Assembly: GCA_026003355.1 (NCBI GenBank)
Contig: BPHC01000006.1
Span: forward strand, 1-64,000
Direction: 5' to 3'
From: Cyclobacteriaceae bacterium
Lineage (GTDB): Bacteria > Bacteroidota > Bacteroidia > Cytophagales > Cyclobacteriaceae
Length of the DNA: 64,000 bases
In this document: one piece after another, positions 55,719-64,000 of the stretch
Numbering within the stretch: the stretch's first letter is position 1
How the letters are laid out: each line of letters begins with the position of its first letter
Program-made: the position numbers and the translations under genes
The notes under the pieces: model-generated
Told to the model about the DNA's origin: nothing
Databases searched by the model: none
The model's input: the letters and a program-made list of their open reading frames with translations, nothing else

Positions 55719-57308
55719 ATGATCATCCGCCTTCTGCTGCTCTTCATTGTCTTCCCCGTACTGGCCAGCGACAACTACCCGCGAAATGAGGCGGTTGACA
55801 TTACCCGGTATATTTTCAGGATAGAACTGAACGACACCACCAACCGCATTGGCGGAATGGCTACCATTCGTTTTTATAGCCGAAAGGCCATTCAGGAACT
55901 GGAGGTCGACCTGGCAGGCGATGCAAGCGGAAAAGGTATGCAGGTAGAGGAGGTGCGCCTGCAGGGCCGCCTGATAATTTTTAATCATCACAACAACCGG
56001 CTTAAGATGCTCTTTCCGGTACAAATACCGCAGGGGCAGGAAAGCGAAATTACCATTCGCTATGCAGGCATTCCGGCCGATGGCCTCATTATTAGCCGCA
56101 ACCGGTATGGGGAACGTACATTTTTTGGCGATAACTGGCCCGACCGGGCCCGGCACTGGTTGCCCTGTATTGACCATCCCTACGATAAAGCAGCAGTTGA
56201 GTTTATCGTCATCGCACCTCCGCATTATCAGGTAGTAGCCAATGGCATTCGGACAGAAGAAAGCTACCTTACAAACCGGCAAAAACTAACCCATTGGCGC
56301 GAAGACGTGCCCCTGCCCACCAAGGTTATGGTAATTGGCGTTTCGCGCTTTGCCATACGCCTGCTCGGTATGGTTAACCACATACCGGTAGAGGCGTGGG
56401 TATATCCGCAAAACCGCGATGAAGGTTTCTCTGACTATGCCCCTGCCGTAAAAGTGCTCAGGTTTTTCGACAGCCTGCTGGCACCTTATCCGTATCGAAA
56501 ACTGGCTAATGTGCAATCAACCACCCGGTATGGTGGCATGGAAAACGCCAACACCATTTTCTATTTCGAAAATTCGGTTAGCGGAAAAGGGCAGGTTGAA
56601 GGCCTAATTGCACATGAAATCGCCCACCAGTGGTTTGGCAACTCGGCATCGGAAGGCGACTGGCATCATGTATGGCTAAGCGAAGGGTTTGCCACCTATT
56701 TTACCCATGTGTATATGGAGCATACCTATGGCTTGGAAAGACGAAAGGAACTTATGAAGCGCGACCGCAACAGGGTAATTGACCATTGCGCCAAAATGCC
56801 TGCCCCGGTAATCGATACCCACATAACCCATTTCCCTGATCTGCTGTCGCCCCATGTTTATGAGCGCGCCTCATGGGTATTGCACATGCTCCGCCGGCAG
56901 GTTGGAGACTCGGCCTTTTTTGCAGGCATACGCCTTTATTACAAAACCTTTTCGTTTGGCAATGCCCGTACCGAAGACTTCAGAAAAATAATGGAAACAA
57001 CATCGGGGCAAAACCTGGAAACCTTTTTCCGCCAATGGCTTTACGAAATACCCATACCCCGCCTGCGGATATCCTGGCAGTACCAGAACGGGAAGGTGGA
57101 CATAAACATCAGCCAGGTGCAGCCGGAACCGGCTTTTTACATAACCCTTGAAGCCGGCCTCACCTTTTCTGACGGAGAAGAACGCATAGAAAAACTGGTC
57201 ATTACGCGCAAAAACCAAACCTTTAGCCTTCCCGTTCCTTCGCGGCCCGTTCGCATCACGCCCGACCCCGGAGTAAACCTTCTTTTTGAGGAGGTGAAGG
57301 GTTATTGA
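55719..57308 (+). CDS. M1 family zinc aminopeptidase, exported
   Basis: A 529-residue exported peptidase. Signal peptide at residues 1-17 (MIIRLLLLFIVFPVLAS). An N-terminal beta domain follows, then the substrate-anchoring GGMENANTI (GAMEN motif), the zinc site HEIAHQW at 299-305 with the third ligand Glu in WLSEGFATYF, and the transition-state Tyr in HVYERASWVLHML. A short beta domain ends the chain. It lacks the large helical C-terminal domain of aminopeptidase N. It is followed by the rpsT promoter. Confidence 0.93.
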   Translation: MIIRLLLLFIVFPVLASDNYPRNEAVDITRYIFRIELNDTTNRIGGMATIRFYSRKAIQELEVDLAGDASGKGMQVEEVRLQGRLIIFNHHNNRLKMLFPVQIPQGQESEITIRYAGIPADGLIISRNRYGERTFFGDNWPDRARHWLPCIDHPYDKAAVEFIVIAPPHYQVVANGIRTEESYLTNRQKLTHWREDVPLPTKVMVIGVSRFAIRLLGMVNHIPVEAWVYPQNRDEGFSDYAPAVKVLRFFDSLLAPYPYRKLANVQSTTRYGGMENANTIFYFENSVSGKGQVEGLIAHEIAHQWFGNSASEGDWHHVWLSEGFATYFTHVYMEHTYGLERRKELMKRDRNRVIDHCAKMPAPVIDTHITHFPDLLSPHVYERASWVLHMLRRQVGDSAFFAGIRLYYKTFSFGNARTEDFRKIMETTSGQNLETFFRQWLYEIPIPRLRISWQYQNGKVDINISQVQPEPAFYITLEAGLTFSDGEERIEKLVITRKNQTFSLPVPSRPVRITPDPGVNLLFEEVKGY

Positions 57309-57315
57309 CCAGATA

Positions 57316-57347
57316 TTTGGCAAATAAGGGGCAAGCTCTTACTTTTG
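57316..57347 (+). promoter_or_regulatory. rpsT promoter
   Basis: -33 TTTG (57316-57319), 20 bases, -7 TACTTTTG (57340-57347), followed by CAGTCCTTT. Same start-site sequence as at rplC. The rpsT ATG is at 57371. Confidence 0.82.
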
Positions 57348-57370
57348 CAGTCCTTTAAGCAAAAGTTCTC

Positions 57371-57626
57371 ATGGCAAACCACAAATCAGCCGAAAAACGC
57401 ATACGTTCCAGTGAAGCCCGCCGGCAGCGCAACCGCTACCAGCATAAAACCACCCGTACCTTCATTAAAAGGCTGAAAGCCACCACTTCCAGAAGCTGAA
57501 GCCGAAGAACTGCTGAAAAAAGTTAGCAGCATGCTGGATAAGCTGGCCAAGAAAAACATTATCCACTGGAAAAAGGCGGCCAACCAGAAATCGCGCCTGG
57601 CAGGGTATGTAAACTCGCTTAAATAA
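57371..57626 (+). CDS. rpsT: 30S ribosomal protein S20, frame broken by one +1 indel
   Basis: Primary 16S rRNA-binding helical protein. The first part reads MANHKSAEKRIRSSEARRQR, continuing NRYQHKTTRTFIKRLKAT, then hits a premature stop. In another frame the rest continues as EAEAEELLKKVSSMLDKLAK, KNIIHWKKAANQKSRLAGYV, NSLK. Removing one base near 57482-57490 gives 84 residues, the normal length. It has its own promoter and terminator, so it is a single-gene unit. Sequence error is the likeliest cause of the break. Confidence 0.88.
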
Positions 57627-57649
57627 CAACCTTCAAGCCGGCCCCCTGC

Positions 57650-57686
57650 TTCCCGGAAGTGCCACTTGCCGGGAATTTTTATTTTT
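57650..57686 (+). terminator. Intrinsic terminator after rpsT
   Basis: 7-bp stem TTCCCGG/CCGGGAA (57650-57656 with 57669-57675), extended inside by AAGT/ACTT, followed by TTTTTATTTTT (57676-57686). radC starts six bases later. Confidence 0.92.
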
Positions 57687-57691
57687 AGGGC

Positions 57692-58393
57692 ATGGGTAAA
57701 ACGCCTGCCGGCTTTCTGAATATCAAAAACTGGGCAAAGGAGGATCGCCCGCGCGAAAAGCTCCTGCTTAAAGGAAAAAGCTCGCTCACCGATGCCGAAC
57801 TGCTGGCCATTCTTATTCGCAGCGGTACGGCCTCGCAAAGTGCAGTCGACCTGGCCAAGCACCTGCTGCAAAGGGTTAACCACAACCTCGATGAACTTGC
57901 ACGCCTTACCGTTACCGACCTGATGAAGATTAAAGGCATAGGCCAGGCCAAGGCCATTGCCATAGTAAGCGCCCTGGAACTGGGACGCAGAAGGAATGAC
58001 GCTGCCCCCGAAGAACGACCAAAAATAACCTCGGCAGCCCAGGCCTTTGAAATCATCAGGCCCGACCTGCTGGATCTGCCCCAGGAAGAATTCTGGGTGC
58101 TGCTGCTTAACCGTTCAAACCAGCTTATCAGAAAACAGAGAATAAGCCTGGGCGGCATTCATGCCACCTACGTTGACCCAAAAGTTATCTTTAAACATGC
58201 ACTCGATGCGGGCGCCAGCCATTTTATACTGGCTCATAACCATCCTTCGGGTAACCCCACACCCAGCCAGCACGACCGGGACCTGACGCGCAAATTAAAA
58301 GAAGGAGGACAGCTTATTGAAATCCAGTTGCTGGACCACCTTATCGTAGCCGGCAAAAGTTATCTTAGCTTTGCAGACGAAGGGTTGCTATGA
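57692..58393 (+). CDS. radC: RadC/JAB-domain protein
   Basis: A 233-residue protein with an N-terminal helix-hairpin-helix region (LMKIKGIGQAKAIAIVSALE) and a C-terminal JAB/MPN metalloprotease-like domain with the metal motif HNHPSGNPTPSQHD (His182, His184, Asp195). Named a DNA repair protein historically, though that role is doubtful and the family's activity remains unsettled. It overlaps the DUF1684 gene by 4 bases (ATGA). Confidence 0.92.
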   Translation: MGKTPAGFLNIKNWAKEDRPREKLLLKGKSSLTDAELLAILIRSGTASQSAVDLAKHLLQRVNHNLDELARLTVTDLMKIKGIGQAKAIAIVSALELGRRRNDAAPEERPKITSAAQAFEIIRPDLLDLPQEEFWVLLLNRSNQLIRKQRISLGGIHATYVDPKVIFKHALDAGASHFILAHNHPSGNPTPSQHDRDLTRKLKEGGQLIEIQLLDHLIVAGKSYLSFADEGLL

Positions 58394-59001
58394 AAAAACT
58401 CCTCTGGATTATGCTGGCTGTATCAGCGCTCATGGCTGTGTTCTACATCCTAACGGGTACGCAAGGGCAGGACGAGTACATAAAAAAAATTGAACAGCAC
58501 CGCGCAGGGAAAGACCACAACTTCAAAACCAGTCCCGACTCGCCCTTTGCCGGCGACACAACCTTTACCGGGCTTAAATACTTTGCCGTTGATCCCTCCT
58601 ACCGTATCATCGCCCGCCTGGTGCCTGCCCCGCAGAAGCACACCGTTACCCTGGGCACCAGCGATGGCCGGGAAAAAAGGTACCTGGCCTATGGCTATGC
58701 CGAGTTCGAACTGCACGGTCGGCAAAACCGGCTGCTTATTCTTGAAATTGCCGATGCAGGCCCCTATCGCGGTACCCTGTTTCTTGCCTTTGGCGATGAA
58801 ACCAGCGCCCGCGAAACCTACGGAGGCGGTCGCTATATGGATATTGAAAAGGAAAGAGGCGCTTCGATCATTGTACTCGACTTTAACCTGGCTTATAACC
58901 CCTATTGTGCCTACAATAACAACTATTCCTGCCCCCTGCCCCCGCCCGAAAACCTGCTGCCCATACCCATACGCGCCGGAGAAATGAACTACAAAAAGTA
59001 A
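58390..59001 (+). CDS. DUF1684 protein
   Basis: A 203-residue protein with an N-terminal signal or anchor (MKKLLWIMLAVSALMAVFYI) and the DUF1684 domain: FKTSPDSPFAG, GLKYFAVDPSYRIIARLV, YAEFELHGRQNRLLILEIAD, then the strongly conserved DETSARETYGGGRYMDIEKE, DFNLAYNPYCAYNNNYSCPL and IPIRAGEMNYKK. Function unknown. It is translationally coupled to radC, which may be chance or may point to a shared condition of use. Confidence 0.88.
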   Translation: MKKLLWIMLAVSALMAVFYILTGTQGQDEYIKKIEQHRAGKDHNFKTSPDSPFAGDTTFTGLKYFAVDPSYRIIARLVPAPQKHTVTLGTSDGREKRYLAYGYAEFELHGRQNRLLILEIADAGPYRGTLFLAFGDETSARETYGGGRYMDIEKERGASIIVLDFNLAYNPYCAYNNNYSCPLPPPENLLPIPIRAGEMNYKK

Positions 59002-59088
59002 AACCCGGGGCACCGCATTTCCTGCACGGGCATTGCAATGAGGAAGTGTTGTTCCGGACAATAGTTCCCCAAAATAAATCCAATCGTG

Positions 59089-59096
59089 TATTTTTG
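59089..59096 (+). promoter_or_regulatory. -7 element before pheT
   Basis: TATTTTTG matches TAnnTTTG, 38 bases before the pheT start, in the 132-base gap after DUF1684. No clear -33 element. Confidence 0.5.
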
Positions 59097-59133
59097 AACC
59101 TTTACCTGCCCGCAAGGCACATTTGCAACCACT

Positions 59134-61548
59134 ATGACCATCTCCTACAACTGGCTGAAAGATTATATCCTCCTGAACGAAACGCCCGGGGAAACCGGCA
59201 AGCTGCTAACGGCAACCGGCCTCGAAGTTGAGAGCATCGAACCCTTTCATACCCTGAAAGGAAACCTCGAAGGCCTGGTTATTGGCCAGGTGCTAACCTG
59301 CTCGCGCCACCCCAATGCCGACCGGCTTTCGGTTACCACGGTCGATGCAGGCACCGGCAAACCCATGCAAATTGTTTGTGGCGCCCCGAATGTGGCCGCC
59401 GGCCAAAAGGTAGTTGTTGCACTGCCGGGCACAACCCTGTATCCCTGGCAGGGCCAGCCCTTCGCCATCAAAACCACAACCATAAGAGGCCAACTCTCAG
59501 AAGGTATGATTTGTGCCGAAGATGAAATAGGCCTTTCCGGTAATCATGAAGGCATTATTGTGTTGCACACCACCCTGCCCAACGGCACGCCGGCATCGGA
59601 ATATTACCAGCCCTACTCCGACTTTCGTATTGAAATAGGCCTTACCCCCAACCGGGCCGATGCCGCCTCGCACATTGGCGTGGCCCGCGACCTTAAAGCC
59701 GTGCTGAACCGAGAAATACAATGGCCTAAGGTTGACCATTTTGCCGTTGAGAACACCGGCTTTCCGGTTAGGGTAACCATCGAAAACCCCGAGGCCTGCC
59801 TGCGTTACTCGGGCCTAACCATTAGCGGGGTAAAAGTTGGCGAATCACCCGCATGGCTCAAGAACAGGCTGCTTGCCATAGGCCTTACACCCATTAACAA
59901 CATTGTAGATGTAACCAACTTTGTGCTTCACGAATGCGGGCAGCCCCTGCACGCATTCGATGCCAGCGCGCTGGCCGGACGGCATATTATTGTTAAAACC
60001 CTGCCGCAGGGCACCCCCTTTGTTACGCTCGATGGCCGCGAACGCACGCTGCTGGCCAGCGACCTGATGATTTGCGATGAAGAAAAAGGTCTGTGCATAG
60101 CAGGCGTTTTTGGCGGGAAACACTCTGGCATTACCGAAACAACCACCAGCGTATTTCTGGAAAGCGCCACCTTTGCACCAGAATACATCCGCAGAACCGT
60201 ACTGCATCACGGCCTTAAAACCGATGCCGCCTTCCGGTTTGAACGCGGCACCGATCCGAACCTTACCTTGTACGCACTGAAACGGGCGGCACTGCTTATA
60301 AAAGAGATTGCAGGCGGAACTATAGCTTCCGATGTAGTTGATGTTTACCCCAATCCGGTGCCAAACCGCACCATCGAAGTGCGCGATAAAAATGTTAACC
60401 GCCTTATTGGCAAAACCTTAAGCCGCGAGGAAGTATTTTCCATCCTGAAAAGACTCGATATTGAAGTTACCCGGGCCGAAAGCAACAGCTACACCGTAAG
60501 TGTACCACCCTACCGCGTGGATGTTATACAGGAAGCCGATGTGGTGGAAGAAATCCTCCGCATTTATGGCTTTGATAACCTTTCACTGGCCCCCTACCCT
60601 TCGGCCGGTTTTCTGTCGGAGTTTCCACCCAACAGCCCGGATGCTTTCCGCAAAACCCTGAGCAGCATGCTGGCTGGTTCCGGCTTTTATGAAATATGGA
60701 CCAACTCGCTAACCCGTTTATCTTACCAGCAAAAACACGGCCTTGCATTCGGGGCTCAGCCAGTCGAAATTTTGAATAAACTAAGCGAAGAACAGGGCAT
60801 ATTGCGGCAAACCTTGTTGTTTACAGGCCTGGAGGTATGCGCCTACAACATTAACCGCCGGCAAAAAGACCTTAAGCTCTTTGAGTTCGGAAAGGTGTAC
60901 GGAAAAACAAAAACGGGTTACTTTGAAGAAGAACGCCTTGCCCTGTTTATTACCGGTTTGGCCGAAGCCGAAAACTGGCAGCGGCCTCCCCGTGATGTAA
61001 CCTGGCACGACCTGGCCCGGCACGTGCACGACTTACTGGACAAAACCGGGCTGCAAGCCGTAACGCAAAATGAAATAGCTGATCCGCGCTTTGCCTATGG
61101 CGCTGAGTTATCCACAAACCATACACCAATAGGTGTTATGGGTAAGGTAAGCACGGCCATTTTAAAAGATTTTGGCATTAAACAGCCTGTATTCTTTGCC
61201 GAACTGAACAGCGCCTTGCTTTTCAGCCGGGCAAATCCTATGTTCGTGTTCAGGGAAATACCGCGCTTCCCCGAAGTAAGGCGCGACTTATCGCTGGTGC
61301 TGGACAAAAGCGTGAAGTTTGAAACGATACAGTCGCTTATCTTCGCAACCGAAAACCGCCTCATTAAAGAAGTACTGGTTTTTGATGTGTATGAAGGAGA
61401 TAAAATTCCGGAGGGCAAAAAAGCCTATGCGCTGGGACTCATCCTGCAGGATGAAACCAAAACCCTTACGGACGCAGAAATAGACCAAACCATGCAGCGA
61501 CTAATGGACGCCTGCCGGCAAAAATTAGGAGCTGCAATAAGACAATAA
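59134..61548 (+). CDS. pheT: Phenylalanyl-tRNA synthetase beta subunit
   Basis: Structural and editing subunit of the alpha2-beta2 enzyme, 804 residues. Domains in order: N-terminal anchor (MTISYNWLKDYILLNETPGE), EMAP-II-like tRNA-binding domain (LVIGQVLTCSRHPNADRLSV), B3/B4 editing region (IGLTPNRADAASHIGVARDL), B5 DNA-binding-like domain (VPPYRVDVIQEADVVEEILR), catalytic-like core, and C-terminal anticodon-binding domain (FREIPRFPEVRRDLSLVLDK). Full length. pheS is not adjacent. It begins a same-strand cluster with a coiled-coil gene, zapA and rny. Confidence 0.96.
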   Translation: MTISYNWLKDYILLNETPGETGKLLTATGLEVESIEPFHTLKGNLEGLVIGQVLTCSRHPNADRLSVTTVDAGTGKPMQIVCGAPNVAAGQKVVVALPGTTLYPWQGQPFAIKTTTIRGQLSEGMICAEDEIGLSGNHEGIIVLHTTLPNGTPASEYYQPYSDFRIEIGLTPNRADAASHIGVARDLKAVLNREIQWPKVDHFAVENTGFPVRVTIENPEACLRYSGLTISGVKVGESPAWLKNRLLAIGLTPINNIVDVTNFVLHECGQPLHAFDASALAGRHIIVKTLPQGTPFVTLDGRERTLLASDLMICDEEKGLCIAGVFGGKHSGITETTTSVFLESATFAPEYIRRTVLHHGLKTDAAFRFERGTDPNLTLYALKRAALLIKEIAGGTIASDVVDVYPNPVPNRTIEVRDKNVNRLIGKTLSREEVFSILKRLDIEVTRAESNSYTVSVPPYRVDVIQEADVVEEILRIYGFDNLSLAPYPSAGFLSEFPPNSPDAFRKTLSSMLAGSGFYEIWTNSLTRLSYQQKHGLAFGAQPVEILNKLSEEQGILRQTLLFTGLEVCAYNINRRQKDLKLFEFGKVYGKTKTGYFEEERLALFITGLAEAENWQRPPRDVTWHDLARHVHDLLDKTGLQAVTQNEIADPRFAYGAELSTNHTPIGVMGKVSTAILKDFGIKQPVFFAELNSALLFSRANPMFVFREIPRFPEVRRDLSLVLDKSVKFETIQSLIFATENRLIKEVLVFDVYEGDKIPEGKKAYALGLILQDETKTLTDAEIDQTMQRLMDACRQKLGAAIRQ

Positions 61549-61556
61549 TAATTTAC

Positions 61557-61853
61557 ATGGAGCAGGAATTACTTAAAACCCAGTTCACCGCACTGGAACG
61601 CAAACTAACCGTGCTGGTAAACGAGCATAAACGCCTGAAAGAAGAGATGCGCCAGCTTAAAACCGAAAACCAGGAACTCCGGCAACTGCTGCAAAGCCGC
61701 GAAGAACAACTGGAACATTTCCGAAATCAGGCAAAAATCGCTAAACTTGTCGATAATTTACGTTCGGAAGACGGAAGTGCTTCGGAATTAAAGAAAAAAG
61801 TTGACGACTATATCAGGGAAATCGACAGATGCATTGCCTACTTAAGCCGATAA
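61557..61853 (+). CDS. Coiled-coil protein, ZapB-like
   Basis: A 98-residue protein that is almost wholly coiled coil (MEQELLKTQFTALERKLTVL, then heptads with LKEEMRQLKTENQELRQLLQ), ending with a conserved-looking YIREIDRCIAYLSR. Its place directly before zapA suggests a Z-ring accessory role as for ZapB, but that is inference from position and shape. It lies 8 bases after pheT and 17 before zapA. Confidence 0.75.
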   Translation: MEQELLKTQFTALERKLTVLVNEHKRLKEEMRQLKTENQELRQLLQSREEQLEHFRNQAKIAKLVDNLRSEDGSASELKKKVDDYIREIDRCIAYLSR

Positions 61854-61870
61854 ACCTGTAAGCCGGTAAA

Positions 61871-62158
61871 ATGGAAGAGCTGTCCATACGCATAAAAATA
61901 GCCGACCGCGAATACCCCATGAAGGTAAAGCCGGAGGATGAAGAAAGGGTAAGACAGGCCGGACGGCTGATTAATGAACGGATTGCCGCTTACAAAAACC
62001 AATTCGGCATAGAAGATAAACAGGACCTGCTGGCCATGGTGGCTTTCGACAGCCTGGTCGAAAAAATGTCATCAGAAGAAAAACAACAGGCCTTTGGAAA
62101 GGCACTGGCCGAAAAAGTAAACCACCTGAACCAAATCGTTTCCCAGTCAATTCTTTAA
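61871..62158 (+). CDS. zapA: Cell division protein ZapA
   Basis: Crosslinks FtsZ filaments. The 95-residue protein has the ZapA globular head (LSIRIKIADREYPMKVKPED, EERVRQAGRLINERIAAYKN) followed by a C-terminal coiled coil. Length and start match the Bacteroidota form. It lies between the coiled-coil gene and rny. Confidence 0.92.
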   Translation: MEELSIRIKIADREYPMKVKPEDEERVRQAGRLINERIAAYKNQFGIEDKQDLLAMVAFDSLVEKMSSEEKQQAFGKALAEKVNHLNQIVSQSIL

Positions 62159-62207
62159 TTCCTGCCCACCGCTCCGGACAAGTGTTTAACCTTTAACGCT
62201 TTGTTCT

Positions 62208-63783
62208 ATGGGCAACCAATATATTTTAATAGTTACCGGCATTGCCGCCATCGCTACCATAGGCCTGAGTTTTCTTATCGGCCTTATGCTCTACAAACGC
62301 AGGCTCAAACAAAACCAGCAAGAACTCGAAAAGAAGGCCGCCCTCATCATTAAAGAAGCCGAAATGGCGGCCGAAAACCTCAAGAAGGACAAAATTCTGG
62401 AGGCCAGAGAAAAAATCCTCAAAATGAAGGCAGAATTTGAGGAAGAAGCCAACCGGAAGAAAAATCTCATCATCAGCAACGAACAAAAGGTAAAGCAGCT
62501 GCAGCAACAGGTAAGCCGCGAACTGGAACAGGTAAAACGGAAAGAAGCCGAACTCAACGAACTGCAGGAAAACCTGCAACAGCAGCTGGAGATCGTCCGA
62601 AAGCGCAGGGAAGAACAGGAACGGTTCAACCAGCAAAAAGTGCAAATACTGGAAAACATATCACGCCTTACCGCCGAAGAAGCGCGCGAGCAACTTGTGG
62701 CCTCTCTTAAGGAAGAGGCCCAGACCCGCGCTGCCTCGTACATTAAAGACATCATGGAACAGGCCCGCCTTACCGCCACCAAAGAAGCGCGCAAAATTGT
62801 AATCGAAACCATTCAGCGCACCGCCACCGAACATGCCATTGAAAACTGCGTGTCGGTATTTAATCTGGAAAGCGATGACATAAAGGGAAAAATTATCGGC
62901 CGCGAAGGCCGCAACATACGCACCCTGGAGGCCGCCACCGGCGTGGAGCTTATTGTTGACGATACCCCCCGAAGCCATTATTATTTCGGGCTTCGACCCG
63001 GTAAGGCGCGAAATAGCCCGCCTTTCGCTTCACCGCCTGGTGCAGGATGGGCGCATTCACCCTGCCCGCATTGAAGAAATAGTGGCCAAAACCACCAGGC
63101 ACATTGAAGAGGAGATTATTGAAATTGGCGAGCGCACCGTTATTGAGCTGGGCATACACGGGCTTCACCCCGAGCTGGTAAAACTGGTGGGACGCATGCG
63201 GTATCGCTCTTCTTACGGCCAAAACCTGCTGCAACATTCGCGCGAAGTAGCCAACCTGTGTGCCATAATGGCTGCCGAACTTGGCCTGAACGTGAAACAG
63301 GCCAAACGGGCCGGCCTGTTGCACGACATTGGCAAAGTATGGCCCGAAGAACTGGAAAAACCCCATGCCCTGGTAGGCATGGAGCTGGCTCAGAAATACA
63401 AAGAACACCCCGTAGTGTGCAACGCCATTGGCGCCCACCACGATGAAATTGAAATGACCAGCCTCATAGCGCCCATCGTTCAGGCCTGCGATGCAATAAG
63501 CGGTGCACGGCCGGGCGCCCGCCGCGAAGTGATTGAACAGTACATCAAACGACTTAAAGAACTGGAAGAGCTGGGCATGAGCTTTGAAGGCGTTGAAAAA
63601 TGCTATGCCATTCAGGCAGGCCGCGAACTGCGCGTAATACTCGATGCCGAAAAGGTGAGTGATGAACGCGCCAGCCAGCTGAGTTTTGAAATATCGCAGA
63701 AAATTGAACGCGACATGCAATACCCTGGCCAGATAAAAGTTACCGTAATACGCGAAAAGCGCAGCGTGGCGTATGCCAAATAA
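62208..63783 (+). CDS. rny: Ribonuclease Y, frame broken by one +1 indel
   Basis: Membrane-anchored endoribonuclease that starts mRNA decay. It has an N-terminal span ([20 protein letters not shown]), a long coiled coil (about residues 25-190), a KH domain ([20 protein letters not shown]) and an HD domain with [20 protein letters not shown] and the GAHHDEIEM pair. The frame shifts in the KH domain, at the C6 run 62965-62970. Five C residues give [19 protein letters not shown] and an unbroken protein of 524 residues. Error is likelier than mutation. Confidence 0.92.
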
Positions 63784-63803
63784 ACCGGGCAGGCCTGGCT
63801 TTC

Positions 63804-64000
63804 TTACTCCATCAGCCCGGCAATTTCACGGTCGTCAATGCGGATATCGTCTTCGCCTACCTCGTCAAACGGATGCTCCAGATGATCTTGTATGTTATCC
63901 AGGCTAACCAGAATAAAACTGTACAGCACCGGCATAACATATTCCAGCCTGGCCGAGTAATCGCTGAAGGTGCTGGCAAAGTATGGCCCGTAAATAATAG
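63804..64000 (-). CDS. C-terminal end of a bestrophin-like membrane protein (partial)
   Basis: An open minus-strand frame of 64 codons runs from the right edge to a TAA at 63804-63806. Visible segments: IIYGPYFASTFSDYSARLEY, VMPVLYSFILVSLDNIQDHL, then EHPFDEVGEDDIRIDD and a C-terminal REIAGLME. The hydrophobic stretch followed by a PFDxxGEDDI segment resembles the C-terminus of the bestrophin/UPF0187 chloride-channel family. Identification rests on this short tail only. Confidence 0.55.
   Translation of the reverse strand, partial: IIYGPYFASTFSDYSARLEYVMPVLYSFILVSLDNIQDHLEHPFDEVGEDDIRIDDREIAGLME

Noticed and set aside
62950-63720. Long open frame (256 codons) on the minus strand opposite the HD half of rny
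   Set aside because: It is a mirror of the strongly conserved RNase Y coding frame, has no recognisable domains and no promoter.

Overview
The window comes from a member of the Bacteroidota, most probably the order Cytophagales. Three things point there. Promoters have the Bacteroidota sigma-factor form (TTTG, 19 bases, TAnnTTTG). The gene families are typical: DAHP synthase fused to chorismate mutase, Reg_prop sensor kinases, YfiR and DUF4139 proteins, and a zinc-free L36. The gene order is typical too, with S10-spc-alpha ribosomal genes ending rpoA-rplQ, then carA, eno and an ftsB-like gene. It is a dense core-genome segment with no prophage, insertion sequence, CRISPR array, tRNA or rRNA that I can see. 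No intergenic gap reaches 300 bases.

Layout. 0-3.2 kb: the 3' end of an unknown gene, lysS and proline dehydrogenase, the last two both broken by frameshifts. 3.3-7 kb: shikimate genes (DAHP synthase/chorismate mutase, aroB, aroA) around a small inverted membrane-protein gene. 7-10 kb: a BtuF-like protein, a PAS histidine kinase and two tandem YfiR proteins. 10-18 kb: an M42 peptidase, an acyl-CoA carboxylase beta subunit, Ppx/GppA, a sugar porter, a DUF4139 protein and an LDH2-type dehydrogenase. 18-21.3 kb: an outer membrane protein, an FtsB-like protein, eno and carA. 21.4-36 kb: a 29-gene ribosomal block on the minus strand from rplC to rplQ, including secY, map, infA and rpoA, with one strong promoter before rplC, a second before rpsH and a terminator after rplQ. 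36-44 kb: an iron/B12-type ABC permease and ATPase, MsrB, a MOSC protein, a Sco protein with a cytochrome c lipoprotein, and a large BNR-repeat protein. 44-54.6 kb: a Reg_prop sensor kinase with a small unknown partner, thiL, methylmalonyl-CoA epimerase, an IscA-like protein, RidA, a DUF4198 protein, aminopeptidase P, DUF4199 and SRPBCC proteins. 54.7-64 kb: a zinc phospholipase C-like protein, an M1 peptidase, rpsT, radC, a DUF1684 protein, then pheT, a coiled-coil protein, zapA and rny, and the tail of a bestrophin-like gene.

Two general observations stand out. First, five well-conserved genes (lysS, proline dehydrogenase, ppx, rpsT, rny) are broken by single-base indels, almost all of them one extra base in or beside a short repeat. 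This looks like sequencing or assembly error rather than decay, since three of the genes are normally essential or near-essential. Second, the promoters of rplC, rpsH and rpsT share a start-site sequence (TTTGCAGYCC followed by T-rich DNA) that other promoters in the window lack. The rpsH promoter lies against two overlapping, mutually exclusive hairpins, one of them terminator-like. This is the best candidate in the window for undescribed regulation. I found no clear new multi-gene system.
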